The translations under genes and the position numbers were made by a program. The notes beneath the pieces were generated by a model, which was given only the letters and a program-made list of their open reading frames with translations, did not search any database and had not been told where the DNA came from. From positions 37,122,001-37,186,000 of the forward strand of contig OX392538.1 of the NCBI GenBank assembly GCA_947623455.1: DNA of 64,000 nucleotides. The letters are read 5' to 3'. This document shows, piece after piece, positions 1-15,600 of the stretch; the first letter of the stretch is position 1; the number at the start of each line of letters is the position of its first letter. Source of the stretch: Mimachlamys varia (Eukaryota; Mollusca; Bivalvia; Pectinida; Pectinidae).

Positions 1-1535
1 AAAGTGTTTGTGACCGGATATCTCAATGTACTGTAGAAAGTGTTTGTGACCAGATATCTCAATGTACTGTAGAAAGTGTTTGTGACCAGGTATCTCAATG
101 TACTATAGAAAGTGTTTGTGACCAGATATTTCAATGTACTGTAGAAAGTGTTTGTGACCAGATATCTCAATGTACTATAGAAAGTGTTTGTGACCAGGTA
201 TCTCAGTGTACTATAGAAAGCGTTTGTGACCAGATATCTCAATGTACTATAGAAAGGGTTTGTGAGCAGGTATCTCAGTGATCTATAGTAAGTGTTTGTG
301 ACCAGGTACCTCAATGTACTAAAGTAAGTGTTTGTGACCAGGTATTCAATGTACTATAGAAAGTGTTTGTGACCAGATATCTCAATGTACTATAGAAAGT
401 GTTTGTGACCAGATATCTCAATGTAATATAGAAAGTGTTTGTGACCAGATATCTCAATGTACTATAGAAAATGTGTGTGACCATTTATTTCAATGTAATA
501 TAGAAAGTGTTTGTGACCAGATATCTCAATGTACTATAGAAAGTGTTTGTGACCAGATATCTCAATGTACTATAGAAAGTGTTTGTGACCAGATATCTCA
601 ATGTACTATAGAAAGTGTTTGTGACCAGATATCTCAATGTACTATAGAAAGTGTTTGTGACCATGTACCTTAATGTACTATAGAAAGGGTTTGTGATCAG
701 GTACCTCAATGTACTATAGAAAGTGTTTGTGAGCATGTATCTCAATGTACTATAGAAAGTGTTTGTGACCAGATATGTCAATGTACTGTAGAAAGTGTTT
801 GTGACCAGGTATCTCAATGTAATATCGTAAGTGTTTGTGACCAGATATCTCAATGTACTATAGAAAGTGTTTGTGACCAGGTATCTCAATGTACTATAGA
901 AAGTGTTTGTGACCAGATATCTCAATGTACTATAGAAAGTGTTTGTGACCAGATATCTCAATGTACATTATTGTACTATAGAAAGTTTTTGTGACCAGAT
1001 ATCTCAATGTACATTATTGTACTATAGACAGTTTTTGTGACCAGATATCTCAATCTATATTATTGTACTATAGAAAGTGTTTGTAACCAGATATCTCAAT
1101 GTACATTATTGTACTATAGAAAGTGTTTGTGACCAGATATCTCAATGTACTGTAGAAAGTGTTTGTGACCAGGTATCTCAATGTAATATCGTAAGTGTTT
1201 GTGACCATTTATTTCAATGTACTATAGAAAGTGTTTGTGACCAGGTATCTCAATGTACTATAGAAAGTGTTTGTGACCAGATATTTCAATGTACTATAGA
1301 AAGTGTTTGTGACCAGATATCTCAATGTACTATAGAAAGTGTTTGTGACCAGATATCTCAATGTACTATAGAAAGTGTTTATGATCAGGTACCTCAATGT
1401 ACTATAGAAAGTGTTTGTGACCAGATACCTTAATGTACTGTAGAAAGTGTTTGTGACCATGTACCTTAATGTACTATAGAACGTGTTTGTGACCAGGTAT
1501 TTCAATGTACTGTAGAAAGTGTTTGTGACCAGGTA

Positions 1536-4500
1536 TCAAAATGTACTATAGAAAGTGTTTGTGACCAGGTATTTCAATGTACTGTAGAAAGTGTTTGTGA
1601 CCAGATATCTCAATGTACTGTAGAAAGTGTTTGTGACCAGATATCTCAATGTACTGTAGAAAGTGTTTGTGACCAGATATCTCAATGTACTGTAGAAAGT
1701 GTTTGTGACCAGATATCTCAATGTACATTATTGTACTATAGAAAGTTTTTGTGACCAGATATATCAATGTACATTATTTTACTATAGAAAGTGTTTGTAA
1801 CCAGATATCGCAATGTACATTATTGTACTATAGAAAGTGTTTGTGACCAGATATCTCAATGTACTGTAGAAAGTGTTTGTGACCAGGTATCTCAATGTAA
1901 TATCGTAAGTGTTGGTGACCAGATATCTCAATGTACTATAGAAAGTGTTTGTGACCAGGTATCTCAATGTACTATAGAAAGTGTTTGTGACCAGATATCT
2001 CAATGTACTATAGAAAGTGTTTGTGACTAGATATCTCAATGTACATTATTGTACTATAGAAAGTTTTTGTGACCAGATATCTCAATGTACTGTAGAAAGT
2101 GTTTGTGACCAGGTATCTCAATGTAATATCGTAAGTGTTGGTGACCAGATATCTCAATGTACTATAGAAAGTGTTTGTGACCAGATATCTCAATGTACTG
2201 TAGAAAGTGTTTGTGACCAGATATCTCAATGTACTGTAGAAAGTGTTTGTGACCGGATATCTCAATGTACTGTAGAAAGTGTTTGTGACCAGATATCTCA
2301 ATGTACTGTAGAAAGTGTTTGTGACCAGGTATCTCAATGTACTATAGAAAGTGTTTGTGACCAGATATTTCAATGTACTGTAGAAAGTGTTTGTGACCAG
2401 ATATCTCAATGTACTATAGAAAGTGTTTGTGACCAGGTATCTCAGTGTACTATAGAAAGTGTTTGTGACAAGATATCTCAATGTACTATAGAAAGTGTTT
2501 GTGACCAGATATCTCAATGTACTATAGAAAGGGTTTGTGAGCAGGTATCTCAGTGATCTATAGTAAGTGTTTGTGACCAGGTACCTCAATGTACTAAAGT
2601 AAGTGATTGTGACCAGGTATTCAATGTACTATAGAAAGTGTTTGTGACCAGATATCTCAATGTACTATAGAAAGTGTTTGTGACCAGATATCTCAATGTA
2701 ATATAGAAAGTGTTTGTGACCAGATATCTCAATGTACTATAGAAAATGTTTGTGACCAGATATCTCAATGTAATATAGAAAGTGTTTGTGACCAGATATC
2801 TCAATGTACTATAGAAAGTGTTTGTGACCAGATATCTCAATGTACTATAGAAAGTGTTTGTGACCAGATATCTCAATGTACTATAGAAAGTGTTTGTGAC
2901 CAGATATCTCAATGTACTATAGAAAGTGTTTGTGACCATGTACCTTAATGTACTATAGAAAGGGTTTGTGATCAGGTACATCAATGTACTATAGAAAGTG
3001 TTTGTGAGCATGTATCTCAATGTACTATAGAAAGTGTTTGTGACCAGATATCTCAATGTAATATAGAAAGTGTTTGTGACCAGATATCTCAATGTACTAT
3101 AGAAAGTGTTTGTGACCAGATATCTCAATGTACTGTAGAAAGTGTTTGTGACCAGGTATCTCAATGTAATATCGTAAGTGTTTGTGACCAGATATCTCAA
3201 TGTACTATAGAAAGTGTTTGTGACCAGGTATCTCAATGTACTATAGAAAGTGTTTGTGACCAGATATCTCAATGTACTATAGAAAGTGTTTGTGACCAGA
3301 TCTCTCAATGTACATTATTGTACTATAGAAAGTTTTTGTGACCAGATATCTCAATGTACATTATTGTACTATAGACAGTTTTTGTGACCAGATATCTCAA
3401 TCTACATTATTGTACTATAGAAAGTGTTTGTAACCAGATTTCTCAATGTACATTATTGTACTATAGAAAGTGTTTGTGACCAGATATCTCAATGTACTGT
3501 AGAAAGTGTTTGTGACCAGGTATCTCAATGTAATATCGTAAGTGTTTGTGACCATTTATTTCAATGTACTATAGAAAGTGTTTGTGACCAGGTATCTCAA
3601 TGTACTATAGAAAGTGTTTGTGACCAGATATTTCAATGTACTATAGAAAGTGTTTGTGACCAGATATCTCAATGTACTATAGAAAGTGTTTGTGACCAGA
3701 TATCTCAATGTACTATAGAAAGTGTTTATGATCAGGTACCTCAATGTACTATAGAAAGTGTTTGTGACCAGATATCTCAATGTACTATAGAAAGTGTTTG
3801 TGACAAGATATCTCAATGTACTATAGAAAGTGTTTATGATCAGATATCTCAATGTACTATAGAAAGTGTTTATGATCAGGTACCTCAATGTACTATAGAA
3901 AGTGTTTGTGACCAGATACCTTAATGTACTGTAGAAAGTGTTTGTGACCATGTACCTTAATGTACCATAGAACGTGTTTGTGACCAGGTATTTCAATGTA
4001 CTGTAGAAAGTGTTTGTGACCAGGTATCAAAATGTACTATAGAAAGTGTTTGTGACCAGGTATTTCAATGTACTGTAGAAAGTGTTTGTGACCAGATATC
4101 TCAATGTACTGTAGAAAGTGTTTGTGACCAGATATCTCAATGTACTGTAGAAAGTGTTTGTGACCAGATATCTCAATGTACTGTAGAAAGTGTTTGTGAC
4201 CAGATATCTCAATGTACATTATTGTACTATAGAAAGTTTTTGTGACCAGATATATCAATGTACATTATTTTACTATAGAAAGTGTTTGTAACCAGATATC
4301 GCAATGTACATTATTGTACTATAGAAAGTGTTTGTGACCAGATATCTCAATGTACTGTAGAAAGTGTTTGTGACCAGGTATCTCAATGTAATATCGTAAG
4401 TGTTGGTGACCAGATATCTCAATGTACTATAGAAAGTGTTTGTGACCAGGTATCTCAATGTACTATAGAAAGTGTTTGTGACCAGATATCTCAATGTACT

Positions 4501-7500
4501 ATAGAAAGTGTTTGTGACCAGATATCTCAATGTACATTATTGTACTATAGAAAGTTTTTGTGACCAGATATCTCAATGTACTGTAGAAAGTGTTTGTGAC
4601 CAGGTATCTCAATGTAATATCGTAAGTGTTGGTGACCAGATATCTCAATGTACTATAGAAAGTGTTTGTGACCAGATATCTCAATGTACTGTAGAAAGTG
4701 TTTGTGACCAGATATCTCAATGTACTGTAGAAAGTGTTTGTGACCGGATATCTCAATGTACTGTAGAAAGTGTTTGTGACCAGATATCTCAATGTACTGT
4801 AGAAAGTGTTTGTGACCAGGTATCTCAATGTACTATAGAAAGTGTTTGTGACCAGATATTTCAATGTACTGTAGAAAGTGTTTGTGACCAGATATCTCAA
4901 TGTACTATAGAAAGTGTTTGTGACCAGGTATCTCAGTGTACTATAGAAAGTGTTTGTGACAAGATATCTCAATGTACTATAGAAAGTGTTTGTGACCAGA
5001 TATCTCAATGTACTATAGAAAGGGTTTGTGAGCAGGTATCTCAGTGATCTATAGTAAGTGTTTGTGACCAGGTACCTCAATGTACTAAAGTAAGTGATTG
5101 TGACCAGGTATTCAATGTACTATAGAAAGTGTTTGTGACCAGATATCTCAATGTACTATAGAAAGTGTTTGTGACCAGATATCTCAATGTAATATAGAAA
5201 GTGTTTGTGACCAGATATCTCAATGTACTATAGAAAATGTTTGTGACCAGATATCTCAATGTAATATAGAAAGTGTTTGTGACCAGATATCTCAATGTAC
5301 TATAGAAAGTGTTTGTGACCAGATATCTCAATGTACTATAGAAAGTGTTTGTGACCAGATATCTCAATGTACTATAGAAAGTGTTTGTGACCAGATATCT
5401 CAATGTACTATAGAAAGTGTTTGTGACCATGTACCTTAATGTACTATAGAAAGGGTTTGTGATCAGGTACATCAATGTACTATAGAAAGTGTTTGTGAGC
5501 ATGTATCTCAATGTACTATAGAAAGTGTTTGTGACCAGATATCTCAATGTAATATAGAAAGTGTTTGTGACCAGATATCTCAATGTACTATAGAAAGTGT
5601 TTGTGACCAGATATCTCAATGTACTGTAGAAAGTGTTTGTGACCAGGTATCTCAATGTAATATCGTAAGTGTTTGTGACCAGATATCTCAATGTACTATA
5701 GAAAGTGTTTGTGACCAGGTATCTCAATGTACTATAGAAAGTGTTTGTGACCAGATATCTCAATGTACTATAGAAAGTGTTTGTGACCAGATCTCTCAAT
5801 GTACATTATTGTACTATAGAAAGTTTTTGTGACCAGATATCTCAATGTACATTATTGTACTATAGACAGTTTTTGTGACCAGATATCTCAATCTACATTA
5901 TTGTACTATAGAAAGTGTTTGTAACCAGATTTCTCAATGTACATTATTGTACTATAGAAAGTGTTTGTGACCAGATATCTCAATGTACTGTAGAAAGTGT
6001 TTGTGACCAGGTATCTCAATGTAATATCGTAAGTGTTTGTGACCATTTATTTCAATGTACTATAGAAAGTGTTTGTGACCAGGTATCTCAATGTACTATA
6101 GAAAGTGTTTGTGACCAGATATTTCAATGTACTATAGAAAGTGTTTGTGACCAGATATCTCAATGTACTATAGAAAGTGTTTGTGACCAGATATCTCAAT
6201 GTACTATAGAAAGTGTTTATGATCAGGTACCTCAATGTACTATAGAAAGTGTTTGTGACCAGATATCTCAATGTACTATAGAAAGTGTTTGTGACAAGAT
6301 ATCTCAATGTACTATAGAAAGTGTTTATGATCAGATATCTCAATGTACTATAGAAAGTGTTTATGATCAGGTACCTCAATGTACTATAGAAAGTGTTTGT
6401 GACCAGATACCTTAATGTACTGTAGAAAGTGTTTGTGACCATGTACCTTAATGTACCATAGAACGTGTTTGTGACCAGGTATTTCAATGTACTGTAGAAA
6501 GTGTTTGTGACCAGGTATCAAAATGTACTATAGAAAGTGTTTGTGACCAGGTATTTCAATGTACTGTAGAAAGTGTTTGTGACCAGATATCTCAATGTAC
6601 TGTAGAAAGTGTTTGTGACCAGATATCTCAATGTACTGTAGAAAGTGTTTGTGACCAGATATCTCAATGTACTGTAGAAAGTGTTTGTGACCAGATATCT
6701 CAATGTACATTATTGTACTATAGAAAGTTTTTGTGACCAGATATATCAATGTACATTATTTTACTATAGAAAGTGTTTGTAACCAGATATCGCAATGTAC
6801 ATTATTGTACTATAGAAAGTGTTTGTGACCAGATATCTCAATGTACTGTAGAAAGTGTTTGTGACCAGGTATCTCAATGTAATATCGTAAGTGTTGGTGA
6901 CCAGATATCTCAATGTACTATAGAAAGTGTTTGTGACCAGGTATCTCAATGTACTATAGAAAGTGTTTGTGACCAGATATCTCAATGTACTATAGAAAGT
7001 GTTTGTGACCAGATATCTCAATGTACATTATTGTACTATAGAAAGTTTTTGTGACCAGATATCTCAATGTACTGTAGAAAGTGTTTGTGACCAGGTATCT
7101 CAATGTAATATCGTAAGTGTTGGTGACCAGATATCTCAATGTACTATAGAAAGTGTTTGTGACCAGATATCTCAATGTACTGTAGAAAGTGTTTGTGACC
7201 AGATATCTCAATGTACTGTAGAAAGTGTTTGTGACCGGATATCTCAATGTACTGTAGAAAGTGTTTGTGACCAGATATCTCAATGTACTGTAGAAAGTGT
7301 TTGTGACCAGGTATCTCAATGTACTATAGAAAGTGTTTGTGACCAGATATTTCAATGTACTGTAGAAAGTGTTTGTGACCAGATATCTCAATGTACTATA
7401 GAAAGTGTTTGTGACCAGGTATCTCAGTGTACTATAGAAAGTGTTTGTGACAAGATATCTCAATGTACTATAGAAAGTGTTTGTGACCAGATATCTCAAT

Positions 7501-7550
7501 GTACTATAGAAAGGGTTTGTGAGCAGGTATCTCAGTGATCTATAGTAAGT
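1536..7550. repeat. 2491-bp higher-order repeat, copies 1 to 3
   Basis: Diagnostic variant units recur at an exact 2491-bp spacing: landmarks at 1536, 4027 and 6518, and at 2586/5077 and 3424/5915. The third copy follows the pattern to about 7550, where GATCTATAGTAAG is followed by a different unit order. Copies differ by only a few substitutions, implying recent amplification by unequal exchange or conversion. The rest of the period is made of 36-bp and 46-bp units. Confidence 0.9.
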
Positions 7551-8249
7551 GTTTGTGACCAGGTATCTCAATGTACTATAGAAAGTGTTTGTGACCAGAT
7601 ATCTCAATGTACTATAGAAAGTGTTTGTGACCAGATATCTCAATGTACATTATTGTACTATAGAAAGTTTTTGTGACCAGATATCTCAATGTACTGTAGA
7701 AAGTGTTTGTGACCAGGTATCTCAATGTAATATCGTAAGTGTTGGTGACCAGATATCTCAATGTACTATAGAAAGTGTTTGTGACAAGATATCTCAATGT
7801 ACTGTAGAAAGTGTTTGTGACCAGATATCTCAATGTACTATAGAAAGTGTTTATGATCAGATATCTCAATGTACTATAGAAAGTGTTTATGATCAGGTAC
7901 CTCAATGTACTATAGAAAGTGTTAATAATCAGATACCTTAATGTACTGTAGAAAGTGTTAATAATCAGATACCTTAATGTACTGTAGAAAGTGTTTGTGA
8001 CCAGGTACCTTAATGTACTATAGAAAGTGTTTGTGACCAGGTATTTCAATGTACTATAGAAAGTGTTTGTGACCAGGTATTTCAATGTACTGTAGAAAGT
8101 GTTTGTGACCAGATATCTCAATGTACTGTAGAAAGTGTTTGTGACCAGATATCTCAATGTACTGTAGAAAGTGTTTGTGACCAGATATCTCAATGTACTG
8201 TAGAAAGTGTTTGTGACCAGATATCTCAATGTACATTATTGTACTATAG

Positions 8250-11200
8250 AAAGATTTTGTGACCAGATATATCAATGTACATTATTTTACTATAGACAAT
8301 GTTTGTAACCAGATATCTCAATGTACATTATTGTACTATAGAAAGTGTTTGTGACCAGATATCTCAATGTACTGTAGAAAGTGTTTGTGACCAGGTATCT
8401 CAATGTAATATCGTAAGTGTTGGTGACCAGATATCTCAATGTACTATAGAAAGTGTTTGTGACCAGGTATCTCAATGTACTATAGAAAATGTTTGTGACA
8501 AGATATCTCAATGTACTATAGAAAGTGTTTGTGACCAGATATCTCAATGTACATTATTGTACTATAGAAAGTTTTTGTGACCAGATATCTCAATGTACAT
8601 TATTGTACTATAGACAGTTTTTGTGACCAGATATCTCAATCTACATTATTGTACTATAGAAAGTGTTTGTAACCAGATATCTCAATGTACATTATTGTAC
8701 TATAGAAAGTGTTTGTGACCAGATATCTCAATGTACTGTAGAAAGTGTTTGTGACCAGGTATCTCAATGTAATATCGTAAGTGTTTGTGACCATTTATTT
8801 CAATGTACTATAGAAAGTGTTTGTGACCAGGTATCAAAATGTACTATAGAAAGTGTTTGTGACCAGATATTTCAATGTACTATAGAAAGTGTTTGTGACC
8901 AGATATCTCAATGTACTATAGAAAGTGTTTGTGACCAGATATCTCAATGTACTATAGAAAGTGTTTATGATCAGGTACCTCAATGTACTATAGAAAGTGT
9001 TTGTGACCAGATATCTCAATGTACTATAGAAAGTGTTTGTGACAAGATATCTCAATGTACTATAGAAAGTGTTGTGACCAGGTATTTCAATGTACTATAG
9101 AAAGTGTTTGTGACCAGGTATCAAAATGTACTATAGAAAGTGTTTGTGACCAGGTATTTCAATGTACTGTAGAAAGTGTTTGTGACCAGATATCTCAATG
9201 TACTGTAGAAAGTGTTTGTGACCAGATATCTCAATGTACTGTAGAAAGTGTTTGTGACCGGATATCTCAATGTACTGTAGAAAGTGTTTGTGACCAGATA
9301 TCTCAATGTACTGTAGAAAGTGTTTGTGACCAGGTATCTCAATGTACTATAGAAAGTGTTTGTGACCAGATATTTCAATGTACTGTAGAAAGTGTTTGTG
9401 ACCAGATATCTCAATGTACTATAGAAAGTGTTTGTGACCAGGTATCTCAGTGTACTATAGAAAGTGTTTGTGACAAGATATCTCAATGTACTATAGAAAG
9501 TGTTTGTGACCAGATATCTCAATGTACTATAGAAAGGGTTTGTGAGCAGGTATCTCAGTGATCTATAGTAAGTGTTTGTGATCAGGTACCTCAATGTACT
9601 AAAGTAAGTGTTTGTGACCAGGTATTCAATGTACTATAGAAAGTGTTTGTGACCAGATATCTCAATGTACTATAGAAAGTGTTTGTGACCAGATATCTCA
9701 ATGTAATATAGAAAGTGTTTGTGACCAGATATCTCAATGTACTATAGAAAATGTGTGTGACCATTTATTTCAATGTAATATAGAAAGTGTTTGTGACCAG
9801 ATATCTCAATGTACTATAGAAAGTGTTTGTGACCAGATATCTCAATGTACTATAGAAAGTGTTTGTGACCAGATATCTCAATGTACTGTAGAAAGTGTTT
9901 GTGACCAGATATCTCAATGTACATTATTGTACTATAGAAAGATTTTGTGACCAGATATATCAATGTACATTATTTTACTATAGAAAATGTTTGTAACCAG
10001 ATATCTCAATGTACATTATTGTACTATAGAAAGTGTTTGTGACCAGATATCTCAATGTACTGTAGAAAGTGTTTGTGACCAGGTATCTCAATGTAATATC
10101 GTAAGTGTTGGTGACCAGATATCTCAATGTACTATAGAAAGTGTTTGTGACCAGGTATCTCAATGTACTATAGAAAGTGTTTGTGACAAGATATCTCAAT
10201 GTACTATAGAAAGTGTTTGTGACCAGATATCTCAATGTACATTATTGTACTATAGAAAGTTTTTGTGACCAGATATCTCAATGTACATTATTGTACTATA
10301 GACAGTTTTTGTGACCAGATATCTCAATCTACATTATTGTACTATAGAAAGTGTTTGTAACCAGATATCTCAATGTACATTATTGTACTATAGAAAGTGT
10401 TTGTGACCAGATATCTCAATGTACTGTAGAAAGTGTTTGTGACCAGGTATTTCAATGTAATATCGTAAGTGTTTGTGACCATTTATTTCAATGTACTATA
10501 GAAAGTGTTTGTGACCAGGTATCAAAATGTACTATAGAAAGTGTTTGTGACCAGATATTTCAATGTACTATAGAAAGTGTTTGTGACCAGATATCTCAAT
10601 GTACTATAGAAAGTGTTTGTGACCAGATATCTCAATGTACTATAGAAAGTGTTTATGATCAGGTACCTCAATGTACTATAGAAAGTGTTTGTGACCAGAT
10701 ATCTCAATGTACTATAGAAAGTGTTTGTGACAAGATATCTCAATGTACTATAGAAAGTGTTGTGACCAGGTATTTCAATGTACTATAGAAAGTGTTTGTG
10801 ACCAGGTATCAAAATGTACTATAGAAAGTGTTTGTGACCAGGTATTTCAATGTACTGTAGAAAGTGTTTGTGACCAGATATCTCAATGTACTGTAGAAAG
10901 TGTTTGTGACCAGATATCTCAATGTACTGTAGAAAGTGTTTGTGACCGGATATCTCAATGTACTGTAGAAAGTGTTTGTGACCAGATATCTCAATGTACT
11001 GTAGAAAGTGTTTGTGACCAGGTATCTCAATGTACTATAGAAAGTGTTTGTGACCAGATATTTCAATGTACTGTAGAAAGTGTTTGTGACCAGATATCTC
11101 AATGTACTATAGAAAGTGTTTGTGACCAGGTATCTCAGTGTACTATAGAAAGTGTTTGTGACAAGATATCTCAATGTACTATAGAAAGTGTTTGTGACCA

Positions 11201-11640
11201 GATATCTCAATGTACTATAGAAAGGGTTTGTGAGCAGGTATCTCAGTGATCTATAGTAAGTGTTTGTGACCAGGTACCTCAATGTACTAAAGTAAGTGTT
11301 TGTGACCAGGTATTCAATGTACTATAGAAAGTGTTTGTGACCAGATATCTCAATGTACTATAGAAAGTGTTTGTGACCAGATATCTCAATGTAATATAGA
11401 AAGTGTTTGTGACCAGATATCTCAATGTACTATAGAAAATGTGTGTGACCATTTATTTCAATGTAATATAGAAAGTGTTTGTGACCAGATATCTCAATGT
11501 ACTATAGAAAGTGTTTGTGACCAGATATCTCAATGTACTATAGAAAGTGTTTGTGACCAGATATCTCAATGTACTATAGAAAGTGTTTGTGACCAGATAT
11601 CTCAATGTACTATAGAAAGTGTTTGTGACCATGTACCTTA
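8250..11640. repeat. 1688-bp higher-order repeat, two copies
   Basis: Landmarks repeat at a 1688-bp spacing: 8299/9987, 8663/10351, 9055/10743, 9121/10809 and 9753/11441. Both copies carry the same 1-bp deletion that turns GTGTTTGTGACC into GTGTTGTGACC near 9072 and 10760. This confirms duplication of a whole block rather than independent unit mutation. Confidence 0.88.
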
Positions 11641-12647
11641 ATGTACTATAGAAAGGGTTTGTGATCAGGTACCTCAATGTACTATAGAAAGTGTTTGTGA
11701 GCATGTATCTCAATGTACTATAGAAAGTGTTTGTGACCAGATATGTCAATGTACTGTAGAAAGTGTTTGTGACCAGGTATCTCAATGTAATATCGTAAGT
11801 GTTTGTGACCAGATATCTCAATGTACTATAGAAAGTGTTTGTGACCAGGTATCTCAATGTACTATAGAAAGTGTTTGTGACCAGATATCTCAATGTACTA
11901 TAGAAAGTGTTTGTGACCAGATATCTCAATGTACATTATTGTACTATAGAAAGTTTTTGTGACCAGATATCTCAATGTACATTATTGTACTATAGACAGT
12001 TTTTGTGACCAGATATCTCAATCTACATTATTGTACTATAGAAAGTGTTTGTAACCAGATATCTCAATGTACATTATTGTACTATAGAAAGTGTTTGTGA
12101 CCAGATATCTCAATGTACTGTAGAAAGTGTTTGTGACCAGGTATCTCAATGTAATATCGTAAGTGTTTGTGACCATTTATTTCAATGTACTATAGAAAGT
12201 GTTTGTGACCAGGTATCTCAATGTACTATAGAAAGTGTTTGTGACCAGATATTTCAATGTACTATAGAAAGTGTTTGTGACCAGATATCTCAATGTACTA
12301 TAGAAAGTGTTTGTGACCAGATATCTCAATGTACTATAGAAAGTGTTTATGATCAGGTACCTCAATGTACTATAGAAAGTGTTTGTGACCAGATATCTCA
12401 ATGTACTATAGAAAGTGTTTGTGACAAGATATCTCAATGTACTATAGAAAGTCTTTATGATCAGATATCTCAATGTACTATAGAAAGTGTTTATGATCAG
12501 GTACCTCAATGTACTATAGAAAGTGTTTGTGACCAGATACCTTAATGTACTGTAGAAAGTGTTTGTGACCATGTACCTTAATGTACTATAGAACGTGTTT
12601 GTGACCAGGTATTTCAATGTACTGTAGAAAGTGTTTGTGACCAGGTA

Positions 12648-15600
12648 TCAAAATGTACTATAGAAAGTGTTTGTGACCAGGTATTTCAATGTACTGTAGA
12701 AAGTGTTTGTGACCAGATATCTCAATGTACTGTAGAAAGTGTTTGTGACCAGATATCTCAATGTACTGTAGAAAGTGTTTGTGACCAGATATCTCAATGT
12801 ACTGTAGAAAGTGTTTGTGACCAGATATCTCAATGTACATTATTGTACTATAGAAAGTTTTTGTGACCAGATATATCAATGTACATTATTTTACTATAGA
12901 AAGTGTTTGTAACCAGATATCGCAATGTACATTATTGTACTATAGAAAGTGTTTGTGACCAGATATCTCAATGTACTGTAGAAAGTGTTTGTGACCAGGT
13001 ATCTCAATGTAATATCGTAAGTGTTGGTGACCAGATATCTCAATGTACTATAGAAAGTGTTTGTGACCAGGTATCTCAATGTACTATAGAAAGTGTTTGT
13101 GACCAGATATCTCAATGTACTATAGAAAGTGTTTGTGACCAGATATCTCAATGTACATTATTGTACTATAGAAAGTTTTTGTGACCAGATATCTCAATGT
13201 ACTGTAGAAAGTGTTTGTGACCAGGTATCTCAATGTAATATCGTAAGTGTTGGTGACCAGATATCTCAATGTACTATAGAAAGTGTTTGTGACCAGATAT
13301 CTCAATGTACTGTAGAAAGTGTTTGTGACCAGATATCTCAATGTACTGTAGAAAGTGTTTGTGACCGGATATCTCAATGTACTGTAGAAAGTGTTTGTGA
13401 CCAGATATCTCAATGTACTGTAGAAAGTGTTTGTGACCAGGTATCTCAATGTACTATAGAAAGTGTTTGTGACCAGATATTTCAATGTACTGTAGAAAGT
13501 GTTTGTGACCAGATATCTCAATGTACTATAGAAAGTGTTTGTGACCAGGTATCTCAGTGTACTATAGAAAGTGTTTGTGACAAGATATCTCAATGTACTA
13601 TAGAAAGTGTTTGTGACCAGATATCTCAATGTACTATAGAAAGGGTTTGTGAGCAGGTATCTCAGTGATCTATAGTAAGTGTTTGTGACCAGGTACCTCA
13701 ATGTACTAAAGTAAGTGATTGTGACCAGGTATTCAATGTACTATAGAAAGTGTTTGTGACCAGATATCTCAATGTACTATAGAAAGTGTTTGTGACCAGA
13801 TATCTCAATGTAATATAGAAAGTGTTTGTGACCAGATATCTCAATGTACTATAGAAAATGTTTGTGACCAGATATCTCAATGTAATATAGAAAGTGTTTG
13901 TGACCAGATATCTCAATGTACTGTAGAAAGTGTTTGTGACCAGATATCTCAATGTACTATAGAAAGTGTTTGTGACCAGATATCTCAATGTACTATAGAA
14001 AGTGTTTGTGACCAGATATCTCAATGTACTATAGAAAGTGTTTGTGACCATGTACCTTAATGTACTATAGAAAGGGTTTGTGATCAGGTACATCAATGTA
14101 CTATAGAAAGTGTTTGTGAGCATGTATCTCAATGTACTATAGAAAGTGTTTGTGACCAGATATCTCAATGTAATATAGAAAGTGTTTGTGACCAGATATC
14201 TCAATGTACTATAGAAAGTGTTTGTGACCAGATATCTCAATGTACTGTAGAAAGTGTTTGTGACCAGGTATCTCAATGTAATATCGTAAGTGTTTGTGAC
14301 CAGATATCTCAATGTACTATAGAAAGTGTTTGTGACCAGGTATCTCAATGTACTATAGAAAGTGTTTGTGACCAGATATCTCAATGTACTATAGAAAGTG
14401 TTTGTGACCAGATATCTCAATGTACATTATTGTACTATAGAAAGTTTTTGTGACCAGATATCTCAATGTACATTATTGTACTATAGACAGTTTTTGTGAC
14501 CAGATATCTCAATCTACATTATTGTACTATAGAAAGTGTTTGTAACCAGATTTCTCAATGTACATTATTGTACTATAGAAAGTGTTTGTGACCAGATATC
14601 TCAATGTACTGTAGAAAGTGTTTGTGACCAGGTATCTCAATGTAATATCGTAAGTGTTTGTGACCATTTATTTCAATGTACTATAGAAAGTGTTTGTGAC
14701 CAGGTATCTCAATGTACTATAGAAAGTGTTTGTGACCAGATATTTCAATGTACTATAGAAAGTGTTTGTGACCAGATATCTCAATGTACTATAGAAAGTG
14801 TTTGTGACCAGATATCTCAATGTACTATAGAAAGTGTTTATGATCAGGTACCTCAATGTACTATAGAAAGTGTTTGTGACCAGATATCTCAATGTACTAT
14901 AGAAAGTGTTTGTGACAAGATATCTCAATGTTATACCGCAAGTATTTGTGGCCAGGTTTCTCAATGTACTATAGAAAGTGTTTATGATCAGGTACCTCAA
15001 TGTACTATAGAAAGTGTTTGTGACCAGATACCTTAATGTACTGTAGAAAGTGTTTGTGACCATGTACCTTAATGTACTATAGAACGTGTTTGTGACCAGG
15101 TATTTCAATGAACTGTAGAAAGTGTTTGTGACCAGGTATCAAAATGTACTATAGAAAGTGTTTGTGACCAGGTATTTCAATGTACTGTAGAAAGTGTTTG
15201 TGACCAGATATCTCAATGTACTGTAGAAAGTGTTTGTGACCAGATATCTCAATGTACTGTAGAAAGTGTTTGTGACCAGATATCTCAATGTACTGTAGAA
15301 AGTGTTTGTGACCAGATATCTCAATGTACATTATTGTACTATAGAAAGTTTTTGTGACCAGATATATCAATGTACATTATTTTACTATAGAAAGTGTTTG
15401 TAACCAGATATCGCAATGTACATTATTGTACTATAGAAAGTGTTTGTGACCAGATATCTCAATGTACTGTAGAAAGTGTTTGTGACCAGGTATCTCAATG
15501 TAATATCGTAAGTGTTGGTGACCAGATATCTCAATGTACTATAGAAAGTGTTTGTGACCAGGTATCTCAATGTACTATAGAAAGTGTTTGTGACCAGATA

